Translations under genes and position numbers: made by a program
NCBI RefSeq assembly: GCF_004217445.1
Contig: NZ_SHKX01000011.1
Span: 213,526 to 277,525 of the forward strand
Length of the DNA stretch: 64,000 nucleotides
Direction: 5' to 3'
Source: Fluviicoccus keumensis
Lineage (GTDB): Bacteria; Pseudomonadota; Gammaproteobacteria; Pseudomonadales; Moraxellaceae
Notes under the pieces: generated by a model
What the model was told of the DNA's origin: nothing
The model's database searches: none
The model's input: only the letters and a program-made list of their open reading frames with translations
Shown: positions 35,844 to 44,700 of the stretch, in pieces
Layout: each line of letters starts with the position of its first letter
How positions within the stretch are numbered: the stretch's first letter is position 1

Positions 35844-36467
35844 TCAGGCCCCGGACATTCCCCGCAGCAGGTTGGCTATCCATGCCGAGCGGCGGTCATC
35901 ACCGCTTTCGTGAGGATCCAGGCCCTGATAGATGGCTTCGCCTTGATAGAACATGGTGACAACTTCAACAGCGGTATCAAAATCCGGAATCACATTGATG
36001 AGCGTCGGCATCAGGTCGCGCGCCTCCAGACGGATCTCGCGCCGATAATTTTCCCGTATCGGTTGTATGGCAAGACGAAGGTCATTGTCCGTGCGCGCCG
36101 CAATCAACAGCTCAATCCAGGCCTGCTGGTGCGGTGACCGGGTATTTTCCCGCGCCAGGTTCATGGCCAGTCCGATAATGTCCGTGGGTTGCTGCTGTTC
36201 GATGAGCCGGAAACGCGTGGAGAATTGCAGCACCAACTGTTTGCTGACGTGCTCCGCCACGGCAATCATGAAGGCTAGGCGGGACGGGAAGTGCCGGAAC
36301 AGCGCCCCTTGGGAAACCCCGGCGCGTTTGCAGATATCCTGTGTGCTGGTCCGCGCATAGCCAACTTCCATCAGGCTTTCAACGGCGGCGGACAACAGCC
36401 CGTCGATGGTTGCCGCAGAGCGTTCGGCCTGGGTGCGGCGCACGGTCGGAGCAGAAGAGTCGGACAC
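35844..36467 (-). CDS. TetR family transcriptional regulator
   Basis: 207 residues from a GTG start with GGAG six bases upstream. The N-terminal HTH is canonical: RSAATIDGLLSAAVESLMEV, then TSTQDICKRAGVSQGALFRHF. The C-terminal domain is variable and presumably binds an acyl or other hydrophobic ligand. It starts 23 bases downstream of the acyltransferase gene on the same strand, suggesting that it regulates or is co-transcribed with lipid-modification genes. Target and ligand unknown. Confidence 0.9.
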   Translation of the reverse strand: MSDSSAPTVRRTQAERSAATIDGLLSAAVESLMEVGYARTSTQDICKRAGVSQGALFRHFPSRLAFMIAVAEHVSKQLVLQFSTRFRLIEQQQPTDIIGLAMNLARENTRSPHQQAWIELLIAARTDNDLRLAIQPIRENYRREIRLEARDLMPTLINVIPDFDTAVEVVTMFYQGEAIYQGLDPHESGDDRRSAWIANLLRGMSGA

Positions 36468-36490
36468 AGCAATCTCCGGGGAATTAGGCG

Positions 36491-37078
36491 TCAGTGATCC
36501 AGGTATTTCACATCGACACTGAAATTCTCGGGGTATTTCCCGCGAATCTGGTGATAAAAGTGCATGATGGCCTTCATGTCGGCGGCCATATCATCGGAAG
36601 GATAGATGATGCGGTCAATACCGATTTCCTTTTTCGGGTAATCGACGTAAGCGAGAGCGATAGGAACGCCGGCGGTCTTGGCGACATGATAGAAACCCGT
36701 CTTCCATTCAGTGCGCAGCGAGCGCGTGCCTTCCGGCGTGACCAGCATGATCAGTTCCTCATGCTCCTTGAACAGGTCGGCCATGGATTGCACCATGCTG
36801 GGACGGTGCTCGCCTTCCTTGCGCACGCGACGGTTGATGCCGACCCCGCCCATGGCGCGGATGACCGGGCCGTAAGGAAAGCGCATGTAGCTGTCCTTGA
36901 TGGTCAGCTTGGCGGGGATTCCCATGACCATGAAGCCGAGTTTGGTATACAACGCATCCCAGTTGCTGGTATGAGGAGCGGCAATCAGCACGCACTGGCG
37001 GATTTCCGGCGGCATGTTGTTCTTGAAGGTCCAGCCGGTAAGGCGCATATAGCCGCGGGCCATGATTTTGGCGAGCAT
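36491..37078 (-). CDS. Lysophospholipid/glycerol acyltransferase family protein
   Basis: 195 residues from the ATG at 37078 (TGGAG lies upstream; the TTG two codons earlier is less likely). PlsC-like motifs: the HX4D block appears as APHTSNWD, and the glycerol-phosphate-binding block as TPEGTRS. No strong transmembrane helix is seen, so it is probably a peripheral inner-membrane enzyme transferring an acyl chain to a lysophospholipid or related acceptor. It is upstream of the TetR gene on the minus strand. Confidence 0.85.
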   Translation of the reverse strand: MLAKIMARGYMRLTGWTFKNNMPPEIRQCVLIAAPHTSNWDALYTKLGFMVMGIPAKLTIKDSYMRFPYGPVIRAMGGVGINRRVRKEGEHRPSMVQSMADLFKEHEELIMLVTPEGTRSLRTEWKTGFYHVAKTAGVPIALAYVDYPKKEIGIDRIIYPSDDMAADMKAIMHFYHQIRGKYPENFSVDVKYLDH

Positions 37079-37175
37079 CGACAAGCTCCAGTGAGGATAT
37101 AATGCACAAGTGTATCATTTCTCCGGGCCGGACACAGTCAGGGTGGGTGGCTTTGTTTCATCCTGAAAAACAAAA

Positions 37176-37193
37176 CCCCGCGAAAGCGGGGTC
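37176..37193 (-). terminator. Terminator of the small conserved protein gene
   Basis: On the minus strand ACCCCGC, loop TTTC, GCGGGGT is followed by TTTGTTTTT. A compact stem about 40 bases after the stop codon of the small gene. Confidence 0.8.
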
Positions 37194-37232
37194 TGGAGAA
37201 CTCAACAACAGTATAATGGAAGCATGACTGAA

Positions 37233-37403
37233 TCAGGCGGCGCAGGGGAAGTGCCAGAGTTTCATCAGTTCATCGCAGGCCGACAGGATCATTTCTTCGG
37301 TGATGGGAATCTCGCGGCCGTTTTCGTCAACCAAGGCAGCGGCATGCACCGCGCTCATGTCGAACACGTTGTCAGTAAGTACCGAGGTTTGAAGGGCTTG
37401 CAT
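37233..37403 (-). CDS. Small conserved protein (PA1571-like)
   Basis: 56 residues from the ATG at 37403, preceded by a good GAGGA site; upstream in-frame sequence to 37568 lacks that support. The C-terminal half ALVDENGREIPITEEMILSA followed by CDELMKLWHFP resembles, from memory, a small conserved protein in pseudomonads named after PA1571. No signal peptide or membrane helix. It has its own promoter (37455-37482) and terminator, so it is a real monocistronic gene. Function unknown. Confidence 0.75.
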   Translation of the reverse strand: MQALQTSVLTDNVFDMSAVHAAALVDENGREIPITEEMILSACDELMKLWHFPCAA

Positions 37404-37454
37404 GGAGTTCCTCACTTGCCTGCTGAAGGCATATTGGGCTGTTTCTATGAGTTC

Positions 37455-37482
37455 AGTATAAGAAACACCCGGCCTTGTGTAA
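37455..37482 (-). promoter_or_regulatory. Promoter of the small conserved protein gene
   Basis: On the minus strand TTACAC (37482-37477) and TATACT (37460-37455) are 16 bases apart. Transcription would begin near 37448, about 45 bases before the ATG at 37403. Confidence 0.55.
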
Positions 37483-37512
37483 GCTAAAACACGACTCAAT
37501 CTGTAACCATCT

Positions 37513-38640
37513 ATGAAACCTGAGAATAATTCTTGCTTGCCATCCTTGCGGATCGGAGTGCTGGTCAATCCCTTGGCCGGTTTGGGCGGACCTTTGGGTC
37601 ACAAGGGCAGCGATGATCTGTCACCATCCGGGCTCACGGCGGATGACTCGCGGGCGCATGGCCGGATGCAGGTAATGCTGCAACATTTGCAACCCGCTCA
37701 GGCAAGATTCCGGTTTCTGACGGTTTCCGGTTTGATGGGGCTGGATGCGCTCAACGGAGCAGGTTTGCCTGCCCGGAGCGTATGGTCACCCCCCGTAAAC
37801 AGCACGGCGCAAGACACCATCGAGGCTGTCCATCGCTTGGAAGCCGCGGGTATTGATCTGCTCGTTTTCGCCGGTGGCGACGGGACGGCGCGAAATATCT
37901 GCGAAGCCGGACCCGGTGTTCCCGTGCTGGGGGTTCCGGCCGGAGTCAAGATGCATTCCGGCGTCTTCGCCATCAACCCGCAAAGCGCGGCGGAACTGAT
38001 CCTGGAGCTGGCGGAAGGGCGAGGCGTTGCGGTTGAGCGCGTGGAGATACGTGATCTGGATGAGGAGGCCGTGAGGCACGGGGTGGTTCGTCCCCGCTTC
38101 TACGGTGAGCTGAGGTGCCCGCAAGATATCCGCCTGCTGCAGCAAGTCAAATGCTCATCACCGGACAGTGACGCGCTGGTGCAGACCGAAATTGCGGCGG
38201 GAATCGTCGATGGCATGGAGCCGGATGTCGTGTACCTGTTGTGCCCGGGAACGACGGCGGCGGCGGTTATGGAGCAGCTCGGATTGCATCATACCCTGTT
38301 GGGAATAGATGCCGTGTGCAATCGCCAACTGCTGGCGGCCGATCTGGATGCCGCCGCGATTGCGGCCTTGGCCGACAAGCATGCAGTGCGGGTATTGCTG
38401 ACGGTTACCGGCGGGCAAGGCATGCTGTTGGGGCGGGGAAACCAGCAATTAACCCCCGCCATTCTGCGGCGGATCGGGCGCTCGGCGCTGATCATTCTGG
38501 CGACGCCCGGCAAGCTCCGCAACCTGCAAGGGCGTCCACTGCATCTGGACACCGGCGATGAATCCCTGGACCGGGAATGGCAGGGGTTGGCGGAGGTTGT
38601 AACCGGCTATGAGTCCCGGCAGCTGTGCAGGCTGGGCTGA
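37513..38640 (+). CDS. ATP-NAD/AcoX-type kinase family protein
   Basis: 375 residues. The NAD-kinase-like fold is shown by IGVLVNPLAGLGG at the N-terminus, LLVFAGGDGTARNICEA (the GGDGT nucleotide-binding motif) around residue 115-131 and VPVLGVPAGVKMHSGVFAINP. This is the layout of the AcoX-like subfamily rather than canonical NadK. These proteins are thought to phosphorylate NAD or a related molecule, but the substrate is unproven. It is transcribed divergently from the small PA1571-like gene and ends in a strong bidirectional terminator shared with htpX. Confidence 0.85.
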   Translation: MKPENNSCLPSLRIGVLVNPLAGLGGPLGHKGSDDLSPSGLTADDSRAHGRMQVMLQHLQPAQARFRFLTVSGLMGLDALNGAGLPARSVWSPPVNSTAQDTIEAVHRLEAAGIDLLVFAGGDGTARNICEAGPGVPVLGVPAGVKMHSGVFAINPQSAAELILELAEGRGVAVERVEIRDLDEEAVRHGVVRPRFYGELRCPQDIRLLQQVKCSSPDSDALVQTEIAAGIVDGMEPDVVYLLCPGTTAAAVMEQLGLHHTLLGIDAVCNRQLLAADLDAAAIAALADKHAVRVLLTVTGGQGMLLGRGNQQLTPAILRRIGRSALIILATPGKLRNLQGRPLHLDTGDESLDREWQGLAEVVTGYESRQLCRLG

Positions 38641-38678
38641 AATGAAGAAGGCGGCCAGTTGGCCGCCTTCTTCATTTC
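38639..38678. terminator. Bidirectional terminator between AcoX-like kinase and htpX
   Basis: An 18-bp perfect stem (GAAATGAAGAAGGCGGCC against GGCCGCCTTCTTCATTTC) with loop AGTT, overlapping the kinase stop codon and serving both convergent genes. Confidence 0.85.
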
Positions 38679-38689
38679 AAGGGTAATGC

Positions 38690-39640
38690 TCAGCGCATGT
38701 TGTTCCAAAGCGAGTCGCCAGGCATCTGCGAAGAAACATCGTTGGCCAGTTGCAGTTTTTGCAGCGCCTCGACGCGGTCGTCGATGCTGGGGTGCGAACT
38801 GAACAGCGCGGCCAGACTGAAACCATCCTTTTTGCCTTCGGTGATCGCCAGGGCGGTCATTTCGGCGGGCATGGTGTCGGTCAGGTCGTGCTCGCTCTTT
38901 AGGCGCAGCAGGGCGTTGATCATCGACTGTTTGCCGGCCAGGCGGGCGCCCGCTTCATCCGCGCGGAACTCGCGGCGACGGGAGAACCACATCACGATCA
39001 TCGACGCCAGGATGCCCAGCAGGATGTCGGCAATGATGCTGGTGACAAAGTAGGCGATACCGGGGCCATCGTTCTCGTTCTTGAACACCACGCGATCGAC
39101 GAAGTTGCCGATGATGCGCGAGAAGAACATGACGAAGGTATTCACCACGCCCTGGATCAGGCTCAGCGTCACCATGTCGCCGTTGGCGACGTGGCCGATT
39201 TCGTGGCCAAGCACGGCCTTCACTTCTTCACGGTTCATGCGATCCAGCAGGCCGCTGGAGACGGCCACCAGCGCGGCGTTCTTGTTCCAGCCGGTCGCAA
39301 AGGCATTCGACTGATAGCTGGGGAAGATACCGACTTCGGGCATCTTGATGCCGGCCTTTTGTGACAGTTCGGCGACCGTATCCACCAGCCAGCGTTCTTC
39401 CGCTGAGCGGGGATTGGTGATCAACTCGGTGCCGGTCGTGCGCTTGGCCATCCATTTCGACATGAACAGCGAGACGAGCGAGCCGACCATGCCGAAGACA
39501 AAGCACACCACCAGCAGGTTCATCAGATTCAGGGTATTGCCGGGGCCATGGGTGGCGCCGACACCGAGCACACTGAGGACGATACCTGCAACGACCACAA
39601 TGGCCAGGTTGGTAAGCAGGAACAACATGATGCGGAACAT
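38690..39640 (-). CDS. htpX: Membrane zinc metalloprotease HtpX
   Basis: 316 residues from the ATG at 39640. M48 family: two N-terminal membrane helices (MFRIMLFLLTNLAIVVVAGI, then LLVVCFVFGMVGSLVSLF), the zinc site HEIGHVANGD, two further helices and the third ligand region RRREFRADEAGARLAG. It degrades misfolded inner-membrane proteins alongside FtsH and is usually under envelope or heat-stress control. The C-terminal tail (LANDVSSQMPGDSLWNNMR) is somewhat longer than in E. coli. Its 3' end faces the AcoX-like gene across a shared terminator. Confidence 0.95.
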   Translation of the reverse strand: MFRIMLFLLTNLAIVVVAGIVLSVLGVGATHGPGNTLNLMNLLVVCFVFGMVGSLVSLFMSKWMAKRTTGTELITNPRSAEERWLVDTVAELSQKAGIKMPEVGIFPSYQSNAFATGWNKNAALVAVSSGLLDRMNREEVKAVLGHEIGHVANGDMVTLSLIQGVVNTFVMFFSRIIGNFVDRVVFKNENDGPGIAYFVTSIIADILLGILASMIVMWFSRRREFRADEAGARLAGKQSMINALLRLKSEHDLTDTMPAEMTALAITEGKKDGFSLAALFSSHPSIDDRVEALQKLQLANDVSSQMPGDSLWNNMR

Positions 39641-39786
39641 GACAGTCAACTCCGGAAAAGTAGGTTTTCCACAGGTGCTAACTTAGGGATGCGAAGTGTG
39701 AAATACAACACAACAGTATTGTAGGTTTGTAATCATCAGCGGGAGAAAACCCTCCTGCCGGAACCGGTCAGGAGGGTTGAAAATGG

Positions 39787-41007
39787 TCAGGCAGACTTGG
39801 TGCGGAGGGTGGCCAGGAAGCGGGAGAGACGGCTGATGGCCTCGCGCAGTTCATCCGTATGCGGCAGGAAAACGACACGGAAGTGGTCGGTATGGGGCCA
39901 GTTGAAGCCGGTGCCTTGAACCAGCAGCACTTTTTCGGCTTGCAGGAAGTCAAGTATGAACTGCTGGTCGTCCTCGATGGGGTAGACCGCCGGGTCAAGC
40001 CTCGGGAACAGGTACAGCGCGCCTTCCGGCTTGGTGCAACTGACGCCGGGGATATCGTTGAGCATGCGCCAGGCCAGTTCACGTTGTTCATACAAACGAC
40101 CGCCGGGACGGATCAGGTCATTGATGCTCTGGTAGCCGCCCAGCGCGGTCTGGATGGCGAACTGCGCCTGCACATTGGCGCAAAGCCGCATCGACGCCAG
40201 CATGTCCAGACCTTCGATATAGTCGGTGGCGCGCTTCTTGTTGCCGCTGACCATCAGCCAGCCGGAGCGGAAACCTGCGACGCGGTAGGACTTCGACAGA
40301 CCGTTGAAGGTGATGCACAGCAAATCCTCCGCCAGCGTGGCGATGGAGGTGTGTTGCGCTTCGTCGTAGAGGATCTTGTCGTAGATCTCGTCGGCGAAGA
40401 TGATCAAGTTGTGGCGGCGGGCAATGGCGACAATCCCTTCCAGCACCGGCTTCGGGTAGACCGCGCCGGTGGGGTTGTTCGGGTTGATGATGACGATGCC
40501 GCGCGTGTTCGGCGTGATCTTGGCTTCGATATCGGCCAGATCGGGATACCAGTTGTTGCCTTCGTCGCACAGGTAATGCACCGGGGTGCCGCCCGACAGC
40601 GTGACGGCGGCGGTCCACAGCGGATAGTCCGGAGCCGGGATCAGCATTTCATCGCCGTTGTTCAGCAGTGCCTGCATCGCCATGACGATCAGTTCGGAAA
40701 CACCGTTGCCGACATAGACATCACCGACTTCCACGCCGAACAGGCCTTTCTGCTGGTAATACTGCACAATTGCCTTGCGCGCGGCGAAGAGTCCCTTGGA
40801 GTCGCAATAGCCGACGGCATTCGGCAGGTTGGCGATCACATCCGCCAGGATTTCCTGCGGTGCTTCAAAGCCGAAAGGGGCGGGGTTGCCGATGTTGAGT
40901 TTGATGATGCGATGGCCGAGTTCTTCCATGGCATTGGCGGCCTTGAGCACGGGGCCGCGAATGTCATAACAAACGTTCAACAATTTTGAGGATTTCTTGA
41001 TTTCCAT
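39787..41007 (-). CDS. alaA: Glutamate-pyruvate aminotransferase AlaA-type
   Basis: 406 residues from the ATG at 41007 (MEIKKSSKLLNVCYDIRGPV), matching the usual AlaA/YfbQ N-terminus; the frame stays open further upstream but without family similarity. Class I PLP aminotransferase: substrate loop LNIGNPAPFGFEAP, NPNNPTGAVY, DEIYDKILYD and the PLP lysine in TFNGLSKSYRVAGFRSGW. It makes alanine from pyruvate and glutamate in the cytoplasm. Divergent from msrB. Confidence 0.93.
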   Translation of the reverse strand: MEIKKSSKLLNVCYDIRGPVLKAANAMEELGHRIIKLNIGNPAPFGFEAPQEILADVIANLPNAVGYCDSKGLFAARKAIVQYYQQKGLFGVEVGDVYVGNGVSELIVMAMQALLNNGDEMLIPAPDYPLWTAAVTLSGGTPVHYLCDEGNNWYPDLADIEAKITPNTRGIVIINPNNPTGAVYPKPVLEGIVAIARRHNLIIFADEIYDKILYDEAQHTSIATLAEDLLCITFNGLSKSYRVAGFRSGWLMVSGNKKRATDYIEGLDMLASMRLCANVQAQFAIQTALGGYQSINDLIRPGGRLYEQRELAWRMLNDIPGVSCTKPEGALYLFPRLDPAVYPIEDDQQFILDFLQAEKVLLVQGTGFNWPHTDHFRVVFLPHTDELREAISRLSRFLATLRTKSA

Positions 41008-41133
41008 GGTAACAAACTCGGTTGGGCGGCATCTAAAGACGACCATTCTATCCAATTTCCAAGCGCGTGTTCAGTTGTCTTGCGGATTGATTGGCGCTGT
41101 GATTGCGAATTGAAAATCATTACGGAGCCTGAG

Positions 41134-41538
41134 ATGAGTAACGTCATCAAAAGTGAGCAGGAGTGGCGCGAAGCGCTGTCTCCCGAAGAGTTCGGCATCT
41201 GTCGGGGCAAGGGCACCGAGCGGCCGTTCACCGGTGAATACTGGAACTGCCATGACCGCGGAATGTATCTGTGCCGGGGCTGCGGCGCGGAATTGTTTGC
41301 TTCCTGGTCGAAGTATGATTCCGGGTCGGGCTGGCCCAGCTTTTTCCAGCCGGTCCAGGCCGGGCGGATTGATGAGCATCGTGACCAGAGTCATGGCATG
41401 ATCCGGACAGAAATTGTCTGTGCAGGCTGCGGCTGCCATCTGGGGCATGTCTTTCCCGATGGCCCGGCGCCGACCGGGCTGCGCTATTGCGTGAACTCCG
41501 CCTCATTGCGCCTGCGCCGCGATGATGAGGCATCCTGA
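41134..41538 (+). CDS. msrB: Peptide-methionine (R)-S-oxide reductase
   Basis: 134 residues from the ATG at 41134, preceded by CGGAG. Two CxxC pairs (CRGCGAEL, CAGCGCHLGHVF) form the structural zinc site. The catalytic Cys is in RYCVNSASLRL, and the substrate motif GSGWPSFF is present. It reduces methionine-R-sulfoxide in proteins in the cytoplasm (no signal peptide). The glutathione peroxidase gene follows 33 bases downstream, making an oxidative-damage pair. Confidence 0.96.
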   Translation: MSNVIKSEQEWREALSPEEFGICRGKGTERPFTGEYWNCHDRGMYLCRGCGAELFASWSKYDSGSGWPSFFQPVQAGRIDEHRDQSHGMIRTEIVCAGCGCHLGHVFPDGPAPTGLRYCVNSASLRLRRDDEAS

Positions 41539-41571
41539 TTCCGATAACCCATTACCCCGAGGAGCGACACC

Positions 41572-42051
41572 ATGAGCAATATTTATGATTTCACCGCCAC
41601 CACCATCACCGGCCAGGAAAAGCCGATGGCCGAGTTCAAGGGCAAGGTGGTGCTGGTGGTGAATACCGCCAGCAAGTGCGGCCTGACCCCGCAGTTCAAG
41701 GGGCTGGAAGCGCTGTATGAAACCTATAAGGACAAAGGTCTGATGGTGCTGGGTTTTCCTTGCAATCAGTTCGCCAATCAGGATCCCGCCGGGAATGACG
41801 AAATCAGCCAGTTCTGCGAACTGAATTACGGCGTCACTTTTCCGATGTTCGCCAAGATCGATGTGAACGGCGATTCGGCGCATCCCCTGTTCAAGCACCT
41901 GAAGTCGTCCGCGCCCGGTTTGCTGGGTTCCGAGGCGATCAAGTGGAACTTCACCAAATTCCTGGTCGATCGCAATGGCAATGTGGTGGAGCGTTATGCC
42001 CCGACTACCGAGCCGGAGAAGATCTCGAAGGATATTGAAAAGCTGCTTTGA
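41572..42051 (+). CDS. Glutathione peroxidase family thiol peroxidase
   Basis: 159 residues, preceded by GAGGAG. Family signatures: VNTASKCGLTPQ with the peroxidatic Cys (no selenocysteine), LGFPCNQFANQDP with the likely resolving-type Cys, and KWNFTKFLVDRNG. It reduces peroxides, probably using thioredoxin as in BtuE/Gpx-like bacterial enzymes. Cytoplasmic. It is likely co-transcribed with msrB and convergent with ogt. Confidence 0.95.
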   Translation: MSNIYDFTATTITGQEKPMAEFKGKVVLVVNTASKCGLTPQFKGLEALYETYKDKGLMVLGFPCNQFANQDPAGNDEISQFCELNYGVTFPMFAKIDVNGDSAHPLFKHLKSSAPGLLGSEAIKWNFTKFLVDRNGNVVERYAPTTEPEKISKDIEKLL

Positions 42052-42072
42052 GCCGGTTTGTCCCCAATCGCG

Positions 42073-42546
42073 TCAGCGCCAGTTGACGCCCTCGTGGCGC
42101 AGCAGCCAGCGCTTGTTGTCGAGGCCGCTGGAGAAACCGCCCAGCGTGCCGTCGGCGGCGATGACGCGGTGACAGGGGACCACCAGCGCGCAGGGATTGT
42201 GGCCGTTGGCCATGCCGACCGCGCGGCAGGCTTTCGGACTCCCGATGGCGGCTGCCAGTTCGGCGTATGACCAGGCCTGACCGCCGGGAATGGTCCGTAA
42301 GCCTTCCCAGACCTGTTTCTGGAAATCCGTTCCCACCAGATGCAGCGGAATGGAGCGCAGGGCGTCGATTTCACCGGCAAAGTAGGCTTGCAGCGGCTTC
42401 ATCAGAAAAGCGGGCAGTGGGACTTCCTCCCGGAAGTCGTTCGCTTCACGACGGGAAAAATGCAGTTCCCACAACGCCGCTCCGTCATGAATCAGGCTCA
42501 GTTCGGCGAAAGGGGCGGAAAAGCGGCTAATAAACAATCGGTTCAT
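42073..42546 (-). CDS. ogt: Methylated-DNA--protein-cysteine methyltransferase
   Basis: 157 residues from the ATG at 42546, with GGAAGAAAT upstream on the minus strand. The active-site motif PCHRVIAADG carries the acceptor Cys; the upstream helix RTIPGGQAWSYAELAAAIG and GMANGHNPCALVVP are characteristic. It is a suicide repair protein for O6-alkylguanine. It lacks the AraC and Ada DNA-binding regions, so it is the stand-alone Ogt type. Divergent from the 4.5S RNA gene. Confidence 0.94.
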   Translation of the reverse strand: MNRLFISRFSAPFAELSLIHDGAALWELHFSRREANDFREEVPLPAFLMKPLQAYFAGEIDALRSIPLHLVGTDFQKQVWEGLRTIPGGQAWSYAELAAAIGSPKACRAVGMANGHNPCALVVPCHRVIAADGTLGGFSSGLDNKRWLLRHEGVNWR

Positions 42547-42569
42547 GCGGATTTCTTCCCGTGTGGTTG

Positions 42570-42598
42570 TTCCCAAGCCCGCAAGGCTCGCCTATACT
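42570..42598 (+). promoter_or_regulatory. Promoter of the 4.5S RNA gene
   Basis: TTCCCA (42570-42575) and TATACT (42593-42598) with 17-base spacing. The predicted start near 42605 lies about 20 bases before the folded RNA, leaving a short 5' leader with a TCCGC/GCGGA hairpin that would need trimming. Confidence 0.45.
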
Positions 42599-42623
42599 GT
42601 ACGTCCGCTGCAAGGCGGAACCG

Positions 42624-42743
<120 letters not shown>

Positions 42744-42885
42744 ATCTCCCCCGTAATACCCGTCAATCTGCTTGTTCCGTCGTTTACGTTCTCCGCTTCC
42801 AAGTCGCGCTCAATAAAAGACTTTAGCCGCTACCCGGCATCCGCTACCATAGCCCATCCTTGCCGTTAAGCGTTCCCGCATTGGT

Positions 42886-44700
42886 ATGAGTTATCAAGTT
42901 CTCGCCCGCAAATACCGGCCCAAAAATTTCTCCGAACTGGTGGGGCAGGAACATGTCGCCCGCGCTTTGGGCAATGCCCTGGCCAGCAACCGCCTGCATC
43001 ATGCCTACCTGTTTACGGGCACGCGCGGGGTCGGCAAGACCACCATCGCCCGCATCCTGGCCAAATGCCTGAATTGCGAGACCGGGATTACCGCGACCCC
43101 CTGCGGCGTTTGTTCCGCCTGCACCGAGATCAACGAAGGCCGTTTCATCGACCTGCTGGAAATTGACGCCGCCAGCAATACCGGTGTCGATGACGTGCGC
43201 GAGGTGATCGACAATGCGCAGTACGTGCCGACCCGGGGCCGTTACAAAGTCTACCTGATTGACGAAGTGCACATGCTCAGCAAGTCGGCGTTCAACGCCC
43301 TGCTGAAAACGCTGGAAGAACCGCCCGCGCATGTGAAATTCCTGCTGGCCACCACCGACCCCCAGAAAGTGCCCGTCACCGTGTTGTCGCGCTGCCTGCA
43401 GTTTTCGCTGAAGCCGATGTCGCCGGAGCGGGTGATGCAGCATCTGGTGAACGTGCTGAATGCCGAACACATCGAGCATGATGAAGGTGCGCTGTGGGAA
43501 CTGGGTCGCGCCGCCAACGGTTCGATGCGGGATGCGCTGTCGTTGACCGATCAGGCGATTGCCTACGGCAACGGCGTGCTGCGCGAATCGGAAGTGCGGG
43601 ACATGCTGGGCGCGCTGGACCGCGATGTGGTGTTCCGCGTGCTGGAAGCGGTGGGCGAGGGCGATGCCGCCGCGCTGATGGCGGTGATTGAGGCCATGGC
43701 CGCCCAGAGCGTGGATTTCTCGGCGGCGCTGACGGCGCTGGTTTCGGCGCTGCACCGGGTGGCGCTGGCGCAAATTCTGCCGGACGGGGTCGACAACAGC
43801 GACGGTGACCGCGAGCGCGTGCTGGATCTGGCGGCCTCGCTGACACCGGAAGATGTGCAACTGTATTACCAGATTGCGCTGCATGGTCGTCGTGATATTC
43901 CGCTGGCTCCCAGTCTGCGGCAGGGCTTTGAAATGTGCCTGTTCCGGATGCTGGCTTTCCGGCCGGTGCCGTCGAACGACCCCGAGGCGGGAAAGCGCCG
44001 TCCGCGCAGCGCCCCCGCCGCTTCTGACCGTGCGCCTTCCCGCCCGACCGGGGCACCCGCACCTGTGCGTGCTGTCGCACCGGCCGTTGAGCGCGCGCAA
44101 CCGGCGGCGGTGGCCGTTACGAGAGTTCCCGAGTCGCGTGCCGCCGTTCCTGACCGGCCTGTTCCGGCTGTTGCCGCGACAGCGGTTGCCGCCGCTTCCC
44201 CGCAACCGGCGCCGATGACCACCGAGCCGGAGCCGGCGAAAACGGCCACCATCCTTTCTTTCCCGGCGGCTGCCCCGGCCGAACCGGAAATGGCCCCCGA
44301 ACCCGAAACCGGCGCGTGGTCGCCGGAGCGCTGGTCGCGCTGGGTGCTGGCCAGCGACTTGACCGGCATGGCGCTCAATCTGGCGCGGCACGTGCTGGTG
44401 ACCGGCGAGCAGGCCGGTGAAGCGGTGATGGAACTGTCCCCCCGCCACGAGATCATGGCCAACCGCGCGCTGGATACCCTGCTGGCGCGCTTGCAGCAGG
44501 ATTTTCCCGACATGCGCTTGCGACGCGAAAGCCGCGAGCCCTCGGGCATGACGCCGCTGGAAATCGAACAGGAGCGGCAACGCGTAGAGCGCGCCGACGC
44601 CAAGGCCGCCTTTCTGGCGGACGGCGTGGTGCAGGCGCTGATGCAGGCCTTTGACGCCGAATTACTGGATGAAACCTTGATTGTTGGAGAAAAGCGATGA
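42886..44700 (+). CDS. dnaX: DNA polymerase III subunit tau (clamp loader)
   Basis: 604 residues. The N-terminal AAA+ module begins MSYQVLARKYRPKNFSELVG. Walker A is GTRGVGKTT, the zinc cysteines are in CLNCETGITATPCGVCSAC, DEVHMLS is Walker B, and LLATTDPQKVPVTVLSRC holds the sensor and arginine-finger region. After residue ~370 comes a Pro/Ala-rich linker, then a C-terminal domain expected to bind the polymerase alpha subunit. I do not see an A-rich slippery heptamer like the one producing gamma in E. coli, so a short form is not evident. It overlaps ybaB by 4 bases. Confidence 0.96.
   Translation: MSYQVLARKYRPKNFSELVGQEHVARALGNALASNRLHHAYLFTGTRGVGKTTIARILAKCLNCETGITATPCGVCSACTEINEGRFIDLLEIDAASNTGVDDVREVIDNAQYVPTRGRYKVYLIDEVHMLSKSAFNALLKTLEEPPAHVKFLLATTDPQKVPVTVLSRCLQFSLKPMSPERVMQHLVNVLNAEHIEHDEGALWELGRAANGSMRDALSLTDQAIAYGNGVLRESEVRDMLGALDRDVVFRVLEAVGEGDAAALMAVIEAMAAQSVDFSAALTALVSALHRVALAQILPDGVDNSDGDRERVLDLAASLTPEDVQLYYQIALHGRRDIPLAPSLRQGFEMCLFRMLAFRPVPSNDPEAGKRRPRSAPAASDRAPSRPTGAPAPVRAVAPAVERAQPAAVAVTRVPESRAAVPDRPVPAVAATAVAAASPQPAPMTTEPEPAKTATILSFPAAAPAEPEMAPEPETGAWSPERWSRWVLASDLTGMALNLARHVLVTGEQAGEAVMELSPRHEIMANRALDTLLARLQQDFPDMRLRRESREPSGMTPLEIEQERQRVERADAKAAFLADGVVQALMQAFDAELLDETLIVGEKR

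Noticed and set aside
39859..40989. Plus-strand open frame of 376 codons
   Set aside because: Antisense to alaA, translation lacks any motif.
42844..44580. Minus-strand open frame of 578 codons
   Set aside because: Antisense to dnaX, Arg/Gly/His-rich low-complexity translation, no recognisable motif.
42886..44700. Programmed frameshift in dnaX producing gamma
   Set aside because: No A-rich slippery heptamer with a following stem was found by eye.
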